The notes: generated by a model from the letters alone, not told the origin. 64,000 nucleotides of DNA from Zavarzinia marina (GCF_021568905.1 NZ_JAKGSB010000001.1:186001-250000); one strand, 5' to 3'; counted from the stretch's first letter, positions 17,326 through 26,062 are shown. Translations and numbers: made by a program.

Positions 17326-18660
17326 TCAGGCGGCCGGGCGTTCCTCGTTGGGGCGGGTCAGCCGACCGGCATCGAAGTGGCGGATGAAATCAAGAAGGAC
17401 GCGCATGGACACGTCGGCGTCCGCCACGGTGATCGCTTCGGCCGGATTGTGGCTGATGCCCTTTTCGCACCGGACGAAGATCATGCCCACGGGGCACAGG
17501 CGGGAGAAAGCCATAGCATCGTGGCCGGCGCCGGAAGGCAACTGCCGGACTTCGACGCCCGCCCGGGCGATGGATTTGCCGATCGCCTCGATCAGGGCGG
17601 GATCGCAGCGGCAGGCCGCCGCCTCGTGGGTCTGGGTGATGGAAATGTCGACGCCGCGCGCTTCCGCGATCTCGCCGATGCGGCGGTCGATGTCGGCGAC
17701 GGCGCGGCGCCGCGCGGCATCGGAAGGCGAACGCACGTCCATGGTGAAGCGCACCAGGCCGGGGATGACGTTGACGGCGCCCGGCAGCACGTCGACACGG
17801 CCGACGGTCGCCACCAGATCGGGTTCGGCGCCACCCCGCGCCTCGACCGCCAGCATCATCTCGGCGGCGGCGGCGAGCGCGTCGCGGCGCAGGTGCATGG
17901 GCACAGTGCCGGCGTGATTGGCGGTGCCCCGCACCTCGACAGACAGGCGGCTGGCGCCATTGATCGCGGTGACCGCGCCGACCGGCAGGCCGGCGTCCTC
18001 GAGCACGGGGCCCTGTTCGATGTGGAGTTCGACGAAGGCGAGCACCTGTTCGCGGCGGCGCGCCACCTCGGCGACACGGTCGGGATTGCAGCCGAAGGCG
18101 GTCAGCGCCTGGCGGAGCGTGGTGCCCTCCTTGTCGCGCAAGGACAGCGTGGTCTGGTCGAAGGTGCCGGCGACGGCGCGCGAACCCGACAGGGTCACGG
18201 GAAAGCGAACGCCTTCCTCGTCGCCGAAGGCCACCAGTTCGATCGCATAGGGGAAACGTTCCCCGTTGCGGTTCAATTCCTCGATACAGCCGAGTGCGGC
18301 GAGAACGCCCATGTTGCCGTCGTATTTGCCGGCGTCGCGCACGGTGTCGATATGGCTGCCCATCATCAGGCAGGGCGCGTCGGGCGTCAGCCCCTCGTAG
18401 CGGCCGACGACATTGCCGATGGCATCGATCTGGGCGGTCATGCCGGCATCGCGCATCCAGCCGAGCAGTTCCTCGGCGGCGGCCCGATGCTCGGGCGAGA
18501 GGAAGACGCGGGTCAATGTGTCCGGCCCGTCCTCGGAATGCCGGGCAAACGCTTCGAGCCGCTCGTAGAGCCGCTGTCCGAGGGAGATATCATTGACCGA
18601 CTGGCGCATGGGAAAAAGATGGGGTGGTAAAGGCTTCCTGTCTTCCGGCCGGTTTGCCAA
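17326..18660 (-). CDS. M20 family allantoate amidohydrolase-like enzyme
   Basis: A 444-residue dinuclear-metal amidohydrolase of the allantoate amidohydrolase / N-carbamoyl-L-amino acid hydrolase group. Metal ligands lie in GSHIDTVRDAGKYDGNMG and FGDEEGVRF, followed by ELHIEQGPVLE, the dimer-interface domain with NHAGTVPM, and SGAGHDA near the end. GSHIDTVRDAGKYDG is closest to allantoate amidohydrolases in my memory. The TTG at 18660 is preceded by GAAGAAGGA at good spacing; the ATG at 18609 is an alternative without a clear binding site. A role in ureide or carbamoyl-amino acid nitrogen recovery is inferred. Confidence 0.82.
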   Translation of the reverse strand: MANRPEDRKPLPPHLFPMRQSVNDISLGQRLYERLEAFARHSEDGPDTLTRVFLSPEHRAAAEELLGWMRDAGMTAQIDAIGNVVGRYEGLTPDAPCLMMGSHIDTVRDAGKYDGNMGVLAALGCIEELNRNGERFPYAIELVAFGDEEGVRFPVTLSGSRAVAGTFDQTTLSLRDKEGTTLRQALTAFGCNPDRVAEVARRREQVLAFVELHIEQGPVLEDAGLPVGAVTAINGASRLSVEVRGTANHAGTVPMHLRRDALAAAAEMMLAVEARGGAEPDLVATVGRVDVLPGAVNVIPGLVRFTMDVRSPSDAARRRAVADIDRRIGEIAEARGVDISITQTHEAAACRCDPALIEAIGKSIARAGVEVRQLPSGAGHDAMAFSRLCPVGMIFVRCEKGISHNPAEAITVADADVSMRVLLDFIRHFDAGRLTRPNEERPAA

Positions 18661-18690
18661 TGGTCCTTCTTCGATTTTCGAACAATCGCC

Positions 18691-20361
18691 TCAACCGCCC
18701 CGGACGGCGGCGAGCGTCGTCCGGGTCGAGATCACCTCGATCGACAGTTTCAGGCACAGCAGCGCGGGCTGGCCCGAAGCCGTCGCCGCGAGCGCCCGGT
18801 CGAGCGCCGGGGCGAAGTCGGCGGTCCGGCTCACGGTCTCGCCGAAGGCGCCGTAGGCGGCGGCGAGCAGGGTGAAATCCGGGTTGATCAGGTCGGTGGC
18901 GACCACGCGGCCCGGGTAGTGGCGTTCCTGATGCATGCGGATGGTGCCGAAGGAGGCATTGTCGATCACGAGGATCAGGGGGGCGGCGCCGTGTCGGATG
19001 GCGGTCGCCAGTTCCTGCCCGGTCATCATGAAGCCGCCGTCGCCGACGAAGGCGACCACGGGGCGTTCCCCCGCGCATTCGATGGCGGCGGCGACGGCGG
19101 CGGGCACGGCGTAACCCATGGCGCCGTTGCACGGGCCGAGCTGGCTCCTGAACCGGCGATAGCACCAGAAGCGTTGCAGCCAGCCGGAAAAATTGCCGGC
19201 GTCGTTGACCATCACGGTCTCGGCCGGCAGGACCTCGGCCAGACGGGCCATGACGGCATTCATGTCGAGGGGGCCGGGGCAGGGCGTCGGCACCGTGCCC
19301 GCCACATAGTCGCCGCGCACCGCCTGCGCCCAACCGTCCCAGGCGGTGCCGGGCGCGGGCAGGGCGGCGGCGGCGGCGGCGAATTCGCCGGGGCCGGCAT
19401 TGATGGCGAGGGCCGGCTGATAGACCCGGCCCAGTTCCGCGAGATCGGCATGGACGTGGATCAGCGGCACCCGCGGCACCGGGATGTCGACGAGTTCATA
19501 GCCCTGGGTGGAGATTTCCGACAGGCGCGTGCCGACGGCGAGGATCAGATCCGCCTCGCGCACGCGGGCGATCAGCCGCTTGTCGACGGCGGTGCCGAGT
19601 TCGCCGGCATAGACGGGAAGATCGTTGGCGACGATGTCCTGGCGGCGGAAGGAACAGGCGGTGGGCAGGTTCCAGGCCGTCGCGAAGCGCCGGATGTCGG
19701 CCGCCGCCGCCTCGCTCCAACCCCCGCCGCCGACGATCATCAGGGGCCGTTTGGCCGCCGCGATCAGGCGCCCGGCCTCGGCCACCAGGGCGGGATCGGG
19801 AAAGGGCGCGAGGATCGGCGCGGGCGGCGCGTCGGCGACGGCGACCATCTCGCTCAGCATGTCCTCGGGAAGGGCGATGGCGACCGGGCCGGGGCGGCCG
19901 CCGGCAGCGATCCTGAAGGCGCGGGCCATGATCTCCGGCAGGCGGCGGGCGTCGTTCACCTCGACCGCCCATTTGGCGGTCCAGCCGAACAGGCGTTCGA
20001 CGTCGATTTCCTGAAATGCCTCGCGGTGGCGCATCGCGCGGCCCACCTGGCCGATCAGCAGGATCATCGGCGTCGAATCCTGCATGGCGGTATGGACGCC
20101 GATGGCGGCATTGCAGGCGCCGGGCCCCCGCGTGACGAAGCAGACGCCGACCTCCCCGGTCAGCTTGCCGTGGGCTTCCGCCATGAAGGCGGCGCCGCCC
20201 TCCTGGCGGCAGACCACGCTCTCGATCGAGTCGGCATGGTCGTGCAGGGCGTCGAGGGCCGCGAGATAGCTCTCCCCCGGGACCAGGAACACCCGCCGGA
20301 CCCCGTTGATCGCCAATTGGTCGACGAGCACGGCGCCGCCGCTGCGTTCCTGGATGGTCAT
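18691..20361 (-). CDS. Thiamine-diphosphate enzyme, acetolactate-synthase-like
   Basis: A 556-residue protein with the three domains of the acetolactate synthase/benzoylformate decarboxylase superfamily. The catalytic Glu is in VVCRQEGGAAFMAEAHG (near residue 53). The TPP-binding motif starts at GDGGFMMTGQELATAI and ends at IDNASFGTIRMHQ. Whether it makes acetolactate, decarboxylates a 2-keto acid or acts on another substrate cannot be told; no small regulatory subunit gene is adjacent. It is the first gene of the three-gene minus-strand set with the M20 enzyme and the ammonia-lyase. Confidence 0.85.
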   Translation of the reverse strand: MTIQERSGGAVLVDQLAINGVRRVFLVPGESYLAALDALHDHADSIESVVCRQEGGAAFMAEAHGKLTGEVGVCFVTRGPGACNAAIGVHTAMQDSTPMILLIGQVGRAMRHREAFQEIDVERLFGWTAKWAVEVNDARRLPEIMARAFRIAAGGRPGPVAIALPEDMLSEMVAVADAPPAPILAPFPDPALVAEAGRLIAAAKRPLMIVGGGGWSEAAAADIRRFATAWNLPTACSFRRQDIVANDLPVYAGELGTAVDKRLIARVREADLILAVGTRLSEISTQGYELVDIPVPRVPLIHVHADLAELGRVYQPALAINAGPGEFAAAAAALPAPGTAWDGWAQAVRGDYVAGTVPTPCPGPLDMNAVMARLAEVLPAETVMVNDAGNFSGWLQRFWCYRRFRSQLGPCNGAMGYAVPAAVAAAIECAGERPVVAFVGDGGFMMTGQELATAIRHGAAPLILVIDNASFGTIRMHQERHYPGRVVATDLINPDFTLLAAAYGAFGETVSRTADFAPALDRALAATASGQPALLCLKLSIEVISTRTTLAAVRGG

Positions 20362-20482
20362 TCTCTGCTCCCGCTGGATTCGGTCGGCATTCTAGAGCCG
20401 CTTTCGCCGCCACGGAAACGGAGCGGGGGCGAAACCGCGGCCGATTGCCGTTAGGCTGTCGGCGCGAAGGAAAGGACATGTC

Positions 20483-21304
20483 ATGCAGGTGAACAGGCGC
20501 CACATTCTGGCACTCGCGGCGGGGGGGCTGGTCCATGCCGGTCTGCCGCCCGCGTCGGCCAGGGTGCTGCCCGTCCTGCCGGCGGGGTTGCGGCCGATCG
20601 GCCATGGCCGCGTGGTCGAAGTGGTGGACGGCGACACGGTCCGGCTGGACACGCGCGAACAGGTGCGTTTCGTCGGCACCCAGGCGCCGAAACTGCCCCT
20701 CGGCCGGCCCGGCTATCCGACCTGGCCCTTCGCCCGTGAATCACGGGCGCATCTGGTCTCGCTGGTCGGCGGGCAGCGGGTCTCGCTTCATGCCGGCGGG
20801 GCGGCGCGCGACCGTCACGGCCGCATCCTCGCCCATCTGGTCACGGACGACGGCACATGGATCCAGGGCGCGATGCTCGAGGGCGGCTTCGCCCGGGTCT
20901 ATACCTTCAAGGACAATCGGGTGCCGGCGCGCGCCATGCTGGCGCTGGAGGCGGCGGCACGCGAGGCGCGGCGCGGGCTCTGGGCCGATCCGACCTATCG
21001 CGTGCGCCAGGCGGGCGAGCCGGATCTGGCCACGCTTGCCGACGGCGTGCCGGGCTATCATCTGGTCGAAGGCCGCGTGCTCGACGTCGGACGCTCGCGC
21101 GGGCGCTGGTTCCTGAACTTCGGGCGCGACCACCGCACCGACTTCACCGCCACCATCGCGCCGGAGGACGCCGACCTCTTCGCCGACGAGGGCATCGACG
21201 TCCATGGCCTCGAAGGCCGCCGTGTCCGCATCCGCGGCTGGATCGAGGATCGCAACGGCGCCTCGATCGACGTCACCCACCCGGAACAGATCGAGTTGTT
21301 CTGA
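20483..21304 (+). CDS. Exported thermonuclease-fold protein
   Basis: A 273-residue protein with an N-terminal twin-arginine-like signal (NRRHILALAAGG, cleavage near PPASA), then a staphylococcal-nuclease fold beginning VVEVVDGDTVRLD. The catalytic Arg of VRFVG and the second Arg in RDRHGRILAHL are present. The usual catalytic Glu of the xPE motif is replaced in TQAPKLPLG. A C-terminal domain (about 185-273) of OB-like character follows. Periplasmic DNA/RNA cleavage is uncertain because of the missing Glu; similar APKLPLGRPG proteins occur in other alphaproteobacteria as I recall. Confidence 0.75.
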   Translation: MQVNRRHILALAAGGLVHAGLPPASARVLPVLPAGLRPIGHGRVVEVVDGDTVRLDTREQVRFVGTQAPKLPLGRPGYPTWPFARESRAHLVSLVGGQRVSLHAGGAARDRHGRILAHLVTDDGTWIQGAMLEGGFARVYTFKDNRVPARAMLALEAAAREARRGLWADPTYRVRQAGEPDLATLADGVPGYHLVEGRVLDVGRSRGRWFLNFGRDHRTDFTATIAPEDADLFADEGIDVHGLEGRRVRIRGWIEDRNGASIDVTHPEQIELF

Positions 21305-21336
21305 GCGTCTGACCCGATCCGCCGCCTTCAGGCCGC

Positions 21337-22155
21337 TCAGGCCTCGATCCAGTCCTCGACCGTGCCGTCGGGCAGGAAGCAGGCGGCGACCAGCTTGCCG
21401 CCGAAGCCGCAGCCGCCGTCGATGGTGGCGCGATGGGCGCCCATGGCGGGCCCGCCGCCGGTGCGGTCGTAGCCGCGGACCACCATGTGGAAGTCGCCGT
21501 AGGGTTCGGCGTCGATGGGAAAGCCGACGCCGGCACCCCACCAGAAGGTGTCGCGCTGTTCGCTGAGCGGACGGCCGGTATCGAGGCCGGCGTTGACGAA
21601 GAGCAGGCCGGCCTCGGCTGCGACGGCATAGCGCCGCAGGCCCGAAAGGATCTCGTCGTGGCCGGGATGGTCGTGGACCGCCTGCTGAATGCGCGCGGTC
21701 CAGCGCGTGATCGCCAGAATGCCGTCCCGGCAATGATTGTGCCCGCTCTCCGGATCGATGCCATAGGACTGCAGGGTGGCACCCACGCCCTGTCCCACCA
21801 TCCAGTAGAGCACTTCCCGGGGATTGGGCGCGAATTGCAACTGGGTCAGTTTCACCCACATCTCTTCCTGCGCGCCGCGCAGGTGGACGACGTCCCAGGG
21901 CTCCATGCCCGGCAGGCCCATGAAGTGGCGGCGGAAGGCCAGCATCTCGTCGATCGTGTCGGCGGCGGCCGGTCCATGGCCGATCATATTGCCCAGATAG
22001 ACCAGGCGGTCGCCCTGGCGCAGCCGCGCCGCCATGTCATCGTGGAGGCGGGTCAGGCGCTCGATCTCGGCATGGACGGCGCCGACGCACCAGATCCGGC
22101 GCGGACGGTCGATCCGTCCGTAGATCTCGCTGCGCGCGCTGGCCATAACCGTCAT
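21337..22155 (-). CDS. Calcineurin-like phosphoesterase relative with lost metal-binding motifs
   Basis: A 272-residue protein that follows the order of bacterial PPP phosphatases (ApaH/PrpE-like), but the metal-binding signatures are altered. GDxHG appears as GAVHAE, GDxVDRGP as LGNMIGHGP, and GNHE as RGAQEE. At least four of the usual metal ligands or catalytic residues are changed, so it may bind but not hydrolyse a nucleotide or phosphoprotein. The ATG at 22155 is chosen; a TTG at 22206 would extend the protein by 17 residues. It converges with the nuclease-fold gene. Confidence 0.65.
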   Translation of the reverse strand: MTVMASARSEIYGRIDRPRRIWCVGAVHAEIERLTRLHDDMAARLRQGDRLVYLGNMIGHGPAAADTIDEMLAFRRHFMGLPGMEPWDVVHLRGAQEEMWVKLTQLQFAPNPREVLYWMVGQGVGATLQSYGIDPESGHNHCRDGILAITRWTARIQQAVHDHPGHDEILSGLRRYAVAAEAGLLFVNAGLDTGRPLSEQRDTFWWGAGVGFPIDAEPYGDFHMVVRGYDRTGGGPAMGAHRATIDGGCGFGGKLVAACFLPDGTVEDWIEA

Positions 22156-22296
22156 GGAACCCCACGGGATGCACCGCGCCGTCGGGCCGGCGCGGCGAAT
22201 CGGCAATTCAGGAAACTCGTCCTAATTCTACCATGTCTGGGGCGGCGGGCGAGGGGGCAACACAAGGGATGGTGTGCGCCTACCGTGCTTCGGGCG

Positions 22297-22330
22297 AGAA
22301 AAAAGGCGGCGGCATCGCTGCCGCCGCCCC
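22297..22330 (-). terminator. Rho-independent terminator of carD
   Basis: A perfect 10-bp GC stem (22305-22314 with 22319-22328) and a TCGC loop. On the minus strand it is followed by six T residues. It lies 33 bp past the carD stop codon. Confidence 0.88.
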
Positions 22331-22360
22331 CTTTCGTCGAAAGCGCCTCGAAGGCGGGGA

Positions 22361-22876
22361 TCAGGCCGCGCGCAGCACCTTTTCCAGGCGCTCCACGGCG
22401 GCGTCCTCGTCGATCTTCTCGACCGCCGCCACTTCCCGGGCCAGACGGTCCAGTGCCGCCTCGTAGATCTGGCGTTCGCTGTAGGACTGTTCCGGCTGGC
22501 CGGCGTTGCGGTGCAGGTCGCGCACCACTTCGGCGATCGAGACGGGGTCGCCCGAATTGATCTTGGCCTCGTATTCCTGGGCGCGGCGGCTCCACATGGT
22601 GCGCTTCACGCGGGCGCGGCCCTTCAGCACGGTCAGCGCGGCCTTCATGGTGTCGGGGCTCGACAGCTTGCGCATGCCGACCGACTGCGCCTTGCCGCAG
22701 GGCACGCGCAGGGTCATCTTGTCCTTGTCGAAGACGATGACGAAGAGTTCGAGAGCGAATCCGGAAATCGTCTGGCTTTCGACGGCCACGATCTTGCCGA
22801 CGCCATGCGCAGGGTAAACGACGTGATCGCCGACCGCATATTCGATCTGCACCTTCTTCTTCGTCACGACAGCCAT
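22361..22876 (-). CDS. carD: CarD-family transcription regulator
   Basis: A 171-residue protein with the N-terminal CarD/TRCF RNA-polymerase-interacting domain (IEYAVGDHVVYPAHGVGKIVAVE) and the helical C-terminal DNA-binding domain (VVRDLHRNAG...YEAALDRLAREVA). CarD proteins bind the RNA polymerase beta subunit and stabilise open complexes, notably at rRNA promoters. The start MAVVTKKK at 22876 has GGGACG upstream; an ATG 12 bases earlier is also possible. It is adjacent to fdxA, an arrangement common in alphaproteobacteria. Confidence 0.93.
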   Translation of the reverse strand: MAVVTKKKVQIEYAVGDHVVYPAHGVGKIVAVESQTISGFALELFVIVFDKDKMTLRVPCGKAQSVGMRKLSSPDTMKAALTVLKGRARVKRTMWSRRAQEYEAKINSGDPVSIAEVVRDLHRNAGQPEQSYSERQIYEAALDRLAREVAAVEKIDEDAAVERLEKVLRAA

Positions 22877-23352
22877 TTTTCGTCCCATCTTAGACGGATA
22901 GACAATTTGCCTCTTACGGCCGAGTCCGTCGGGTCTCGAGGCCGCAGGCACAAGCACTGTTTGCCAAGGCGGTCAGCGCGGAACCGTACCCAGGACAAAA
23001 CGGCCGCGCGCGCTGCAACTGTCGCGACGGCGGCAGGTCTGTCCGAAGGGGCGGTTATCCAGGGAGGATGAGCCGACCGGGCTATCTATATATCATGCGG
23101 CGCGGCGAAATTGAAGGGATTGTCACTTTGCCCCTTGACACGGCGCCTCAAAAATTCCAAACGCGAGGATTGTGGCCGGCGCTAAGTCATTGAGTCTTTT
23201 CATCAACTCGTAATGCTAGCGTTATTTCGCCACAGGGCCATGCATGCAGCCCATGGCAGTAGACCGCCGCGGAACAGGCGTCCGCGGCGTCATTTCCAGC
23301 CGATTTCGGTTGCGGCGCGGCAAAATCGCCTGCCGCGCTTTGGGGCGAAGGC
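22877..23352. other. 476-bp non-coding space upstream of carD and downstream of fdxA
   Basis: No convincing gene here. It holds two hairpins: 23265-23289 (perfect 9-bp stem, 7-base loop) and the fdxA terminator below. A possible carD promoter on the minus strand has TTCAAT (23110-23115), a 17-bp gap and TATATA (23087-23092), which would give a 5' leader of about 200 bases. The 22990-23060 stretch is GC-rich. The long leader leaves room for post-transcriptional control. Confidence 0.4.
23312..23341 (-). terminator. Probable terminator of fdxA
   Basis: An 8-bp stem GCGCGGCA/TGCCGCGC (23315-23322 with 23331-23338) lies 15 bp past the fdxA stop codon. The T-run on the minus-strand side is poor. 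Confidence 0.5.
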
Positions 23353-23691
23353 TCAGTCCTGCGCGGCCGGCTTGGGCGAAAAGAATTTTTCCAGCTTGTC
23401 GGCGACGCCCTTGAAGCTGTCGGCGTCGGCCATGGCGTCGATCTTGCGGGTGATGTTCGGCCACTGGCTGGCGTAATCGCGGTTCAGTTCGGCCCATTTC
23501 TCGATACCGTCCTCGGTATCGGGGAAGATCGCTTCCGCCGGGCATTCCGGTTCGCATACGCCGCAATCGATGCATTCGTCCGGATTGATGACGAGCATGT
23601 TCTCGCCTTCATAGAAGCAATCGACCGGGCAGACTTCGACGCAGTCCGTGTACTTGCACTTGATGCACTGTTCGCCGACCACATAGGTCAT
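23353..23691 (-). CDS. fdxA: Ferredoxin FdxA (7Fe type)
   Basis: A 112-residue ferredoxin. The motifs [17 protein letters not shown] and [12 protein letters not shown] provide ligands for one 3Fe-4S and one 4Fe-4S cluster, as in Azotobacter-type 7Fe ferredoxins. The C-terminal extension to about 112 residues is usual in alphaproteobacteria. It is an essential-type cytoplasmic electron carrier, but the partner here is unknown. The start MTYVVGEQC at 23691 is the family start; the open frame upstream is not used. It lies 26 bp after terB. Confidence 0.94.
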   Translation of the reverse strand: MTYVVGEQCIKCKYTDCVEVCPVDCFYEGENMLVINPDECIDCGVCEPECPAEAIFPDTEDGIEKWAELNRDYASQWPNITRKIDAMADADSFKGVADKLEKFFSPKPAAQD

Positions 23692-23717
23692 CTTCGTTTC
23701 TCCATCCAGCCGGGCGG

Positions 23718-24170
23718 TCAGTCCTCGAGACCGAGCCTGCGGCGTACTCTCTTGCGCGCGGCGCCGCTGACCGCGTCCTCGACGTAGATCAGGCCGGCGA
23801 TGCGGCGCATCAGGTTGGCTTCGCGGGCGTGTTCGGTGCCATCGGCATAGATCACTTCCCACAGCCATTCGATCAGTTGTTCCCGGCCGGCCTCGTCCAT
23901 GCCGTCCTTGACCGCACGGGTGAAGCGCAGCAGCTGGGCGGATTCCGCCTGGCGCTTGCCGGCCGTCGCGAGCAGCGTCCTCGCCCCCTCGGGGTCGAGG
24001 TCGAAACGGCGGACGAGGATCGCCTGGATCGTATCCAACTCGGCGTCGTCGACGCTGTCGTCCTGGGCGGCGGCCTCCAGCAGCAGCACGGCGGCGGCGA
24101 ACGGCAGGTCCACCGCAGCCTTCCGCGGGGGCTCCTCGCCCTTCAAATATGACAGCAATCGTTCAAACAC
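23718..24170 (-). CDS. TerB-family protein
   Basis: A 150-residue, all-helical protein of the TerB/DjlA-like group: [27 protein letters not shown] near 22-48 contains the acidic Asp/Glu residues that line the metal-binding groove, repeated as [16 protein letters not shown] near 107-122. Proteins of this group were named for tellurite resistance, but stand-alone forms are of unknown role. It lies between fdxA and the DUF2269 gene on the same strand and has no ter partners. Confidence 0.8.
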   Translation of the reverse strand: MFERLLSYLKGEEPPRKAAVDLPFAAAVLLLEAAAQDDSVDDAELDTIQAILVRRFDLDPEGARTLLATAGKRQAESAQLLRFTRAVKDGMDEAGREQLIEWLWEVIYADGTEHAREANLMRRIAGLIYVEDAVSGAARKRVRRRLGLED

Positions 24171-24250
24171 CGCGCTTGCCTATCACGCGCGGCGGACGAC
24201 AACAACCCTGTGCGGAATGCGGAATTGTCGCGGCGGATGATCGGCGGGGC

Positions 24251-24730
24251 TTATAGGTCCGGCTTCAGCACCATCAGGGCGAAGATCAGCACCACCGCGC
24301 CGAAACCGGGCCAGCCGAGGATGAACCAGCGGCGGAACTGCCGGTGGTAGGCGGCGGGCAAATCCGATCCCGCCGCGACCGCCGCCTCGGCGATGTCGCG
24401 CATGTCGCGCTGGATGAAGACCACGGGGATCCAGGCCGCCCCGGCGATCCCGTAGAGGACGAGGCTGGCGGCGATCCAGGGCTCGAACAGGCTGAAACCC
24501 GCCATGTGCAGAAGGGCGAGGCCCGACAGCGGCTGGACGATCACGGAAGGCGTGGTGAACCACCAGTCGGCCCAGACCACCTGGGCCGCGACCCTGGCGA
24601 CGACCACGGGGCGTCCGTCGCGATGGGCCATCAGCATCTGGAACGCGGTGCCTATGCCGGTGCCGAAGACCACGGTCGACGACAGCACATGCAGCAGCTT
24701 GACCAGCATATAGGGATCGGCGGCGATCAT
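24251..24730 (-). CDS. DUF2269 integral membrane protein
   Basis: A 159-residue protein with four likely membrane segments. The N-terminal LVKLLHVLSSTVVFGTGIGTAF, with a His in the first segment and WWFTTPSVIVQPLSG, fits the DUF2269 family, whose conserved His suggests a haem or redox link that is not established. The ATG overlaps the stop codon of the SDR-DoxX gene (ATGA), so the two are co-translated and may share function in the membrane. Confidence 0.75.
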   Translation of the reverse strand: MIAADPYMLVKLLHVLSSTVVFGTGIGTAFQMLMAHRDGRPVVVARVAAQVVWADWWFTTPSVIVQPLSGLALLHMAGFSLFEPWIAASLVLYGIAGAAWIPVVFIQRDMRDIAEAAVAAGSDLPAAYHRQFRRWFILGWPGFGAVVLIFALMVLKPDL

Positions 24731-26013
24731 CGGTCGTGGTCCATGCCGGCCAGGGCGACGGCGGCGGCGATCACCGCCAGATTCTTCAGAAGGGGCCCGA
24801 AGGGATCGAGCCAGAGCGCGGGCAGGCCGATGCCGAGCACGAGCGTATAGCCCGCGACCACGGTGACCTGGGCAAAGGCGGTCCATCCCGGCCTGTAGCG
24901 CAGGAGGACGGCAAGCCCGATGGCGATGTCGACGAAGCAGAAGCCGTAACCGGCGATGAGCCCGGCCGCCGGCCCGAGGCCGATGGCGGCGGCGGTCGCG
25001 ATCATGGTGGAGGCCGGAACCAGCAGGCCGAACAGGCCGGACAGCAGCCAGACCAGCACCAGGGCCGCCCGCAGCGCGGGCCGGGCGAAATAGGTCCGTG
25101 CCTGCCAGCGCGCTTCCGGCGGCACCGGGGTTTCGGCGAGGCTGGCGGTGAAACCGCGCGGGTGCCGCCCCATGGCCTCGGCATAGGGCGCGGGATCGCC
25201 GTCGTTCCCCGCCAGCAATTGGGTGAGGGCGGTGGTCGACATCGGCCCGCCGAAGAGATCGCCGAAGCGGCACGCCAGGCGGACCAGGGGCAGCGGCAGG
25301 CGCAGGAAGGGGGCCGGCCCGCCGCCCAGCCAATGGCGCAGCACGGGCAGGATCTCGGCGAGGCCGACCCGTTCGGGCCCCATGGGTTCGAGCACGAGGC
25401 GGCTCACCCGGCCATCGGCGACGAGATCGGCGATGTCGGCGGCTAGGTCCTCGGCATGGATCGGGTTGAACGCGGCGGCGCCGTCGCCGACCAGGGGGAT
25501 CGCCAGGGGAAACAGCGCCAGCGCCCGTATCAGTGCCGTGCCGCCGTAACCCCCGGCGCCATGGACCAGGGAGGGTTTCAGGATCACCCAGTCGAGCGCG
25601 CTCGCCATCAGGGCGGTATCGCCGGCGCATTTGGTGCGGGCGTAATCCGTATCGGCATCGGGCCGGGCGCTGATCGCCGAGACATGGACGACCCGGCGCA
25701 CCCCCGCCGCTTCGCAGGCGGCAAAGAGCGCGGCCGGGCCCCGGTGGTGGACGGCGTCGATCGGCTGTCCCGGCCGGGCCTGGAGGATGCCGGCGCAATT
25801 GACCACCGCGTCGATCCCCGCCAGCCGGGGCGCCCAGGCCGAGGCTTCGACGTCGCGCGCCAGATCGACACGGGCATGGCCGAGGCGCGGGTCGGGCGAG
25901 GGGGGGCGCGGCGGCCGGCGCATGGCCACGGTCACATGGTGACCGCGCTTCACCAGCGCGGCGACGACATGGCCGCCGATGAAACCGTTACCGCCGAGGA
26001 CCAGAACATTCAT
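24727..26013 (-). CDS. NAD(P)-binding SDR domain fused to DoxX-like membrane domain
   Basis: A 428-residue fusion. Residues 1-290 are an atypical short-chain dehydrogenase/NmrA-like Rossmann domain starting VLVLGGNGFIGGHV (GxxGxxG) with YARTK near 125 as the possible Tyr-x-x-x-Lys. Residues 300-425 contain four membrane segments of the DoxX-like type. The architecture is known as an uncharacterised SDR-DoxX fusion. It likely performs or senses a redox step at the inner membrane, perhaps with quinone or DUF2269. The start follows the glycine-rich motif exactly. Confidence 0.8.
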   Translation of the reverse strand: MNVLVLGGNGFIGGHVVAALVKRGHHVTVAMRRPPRPPSPDPRLGHARVDLARDVEASAWAPRLAGIDAVVNCAGILQARPGQPIDAVHHRGPAALFAACEAAGVRRVVHVSAISARPDADTDYARTKCAGDTALMASALDWVILKPSLVHGAGGYGGTALIRALALFPLAIPLVGDGAAAFNPIHAEDLAADIADLVADGRVSRLVLEPMGPERVGLAEILPVLRHWLGGGPAPFLRLPLPLVRLACRFGDLFGGPMSTTALTQLLAGNDGDPAPYAEAMGRHPRGFTASLAETPVPPEARWQARTYFARPALRAALVLVWLLSGLFGLLVPASTMIATAAAIGLGPAAGLIAGYGFCFVDIAIGLAVLLRYRPGWTAFAQVTVVAGYTLVLGIGLPALWLDPFGPLLKNLAVIAAAVALAGMDHDR

Positions 26014-26062
26014 CGTGCTTCCCGTAGCTTCCCTTCGCCGGGCATTGCGGATGCCGCAATCC

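Noticed and set aside
18609-18660. Possible shorter start (ATG 18609) for the M20 enzyme
   Set aside because: It lacks a ribosome binding site, while the TTG at 18660 has GAAGAAGGA at good distance. Kept as an alternative only.
23134-23163. TTGACA at 23135-23140 as a plus-strand promoter
   Set aside because: No -10 box at 16-18 bp, and no plus-strand gene follows.
23213-23476. Small plus-strand frame overlapping fdxA
   Set aside because: Most of it lies antisense to fdxA or in hairpins; no ribosome binding site and no recognisable sequence.
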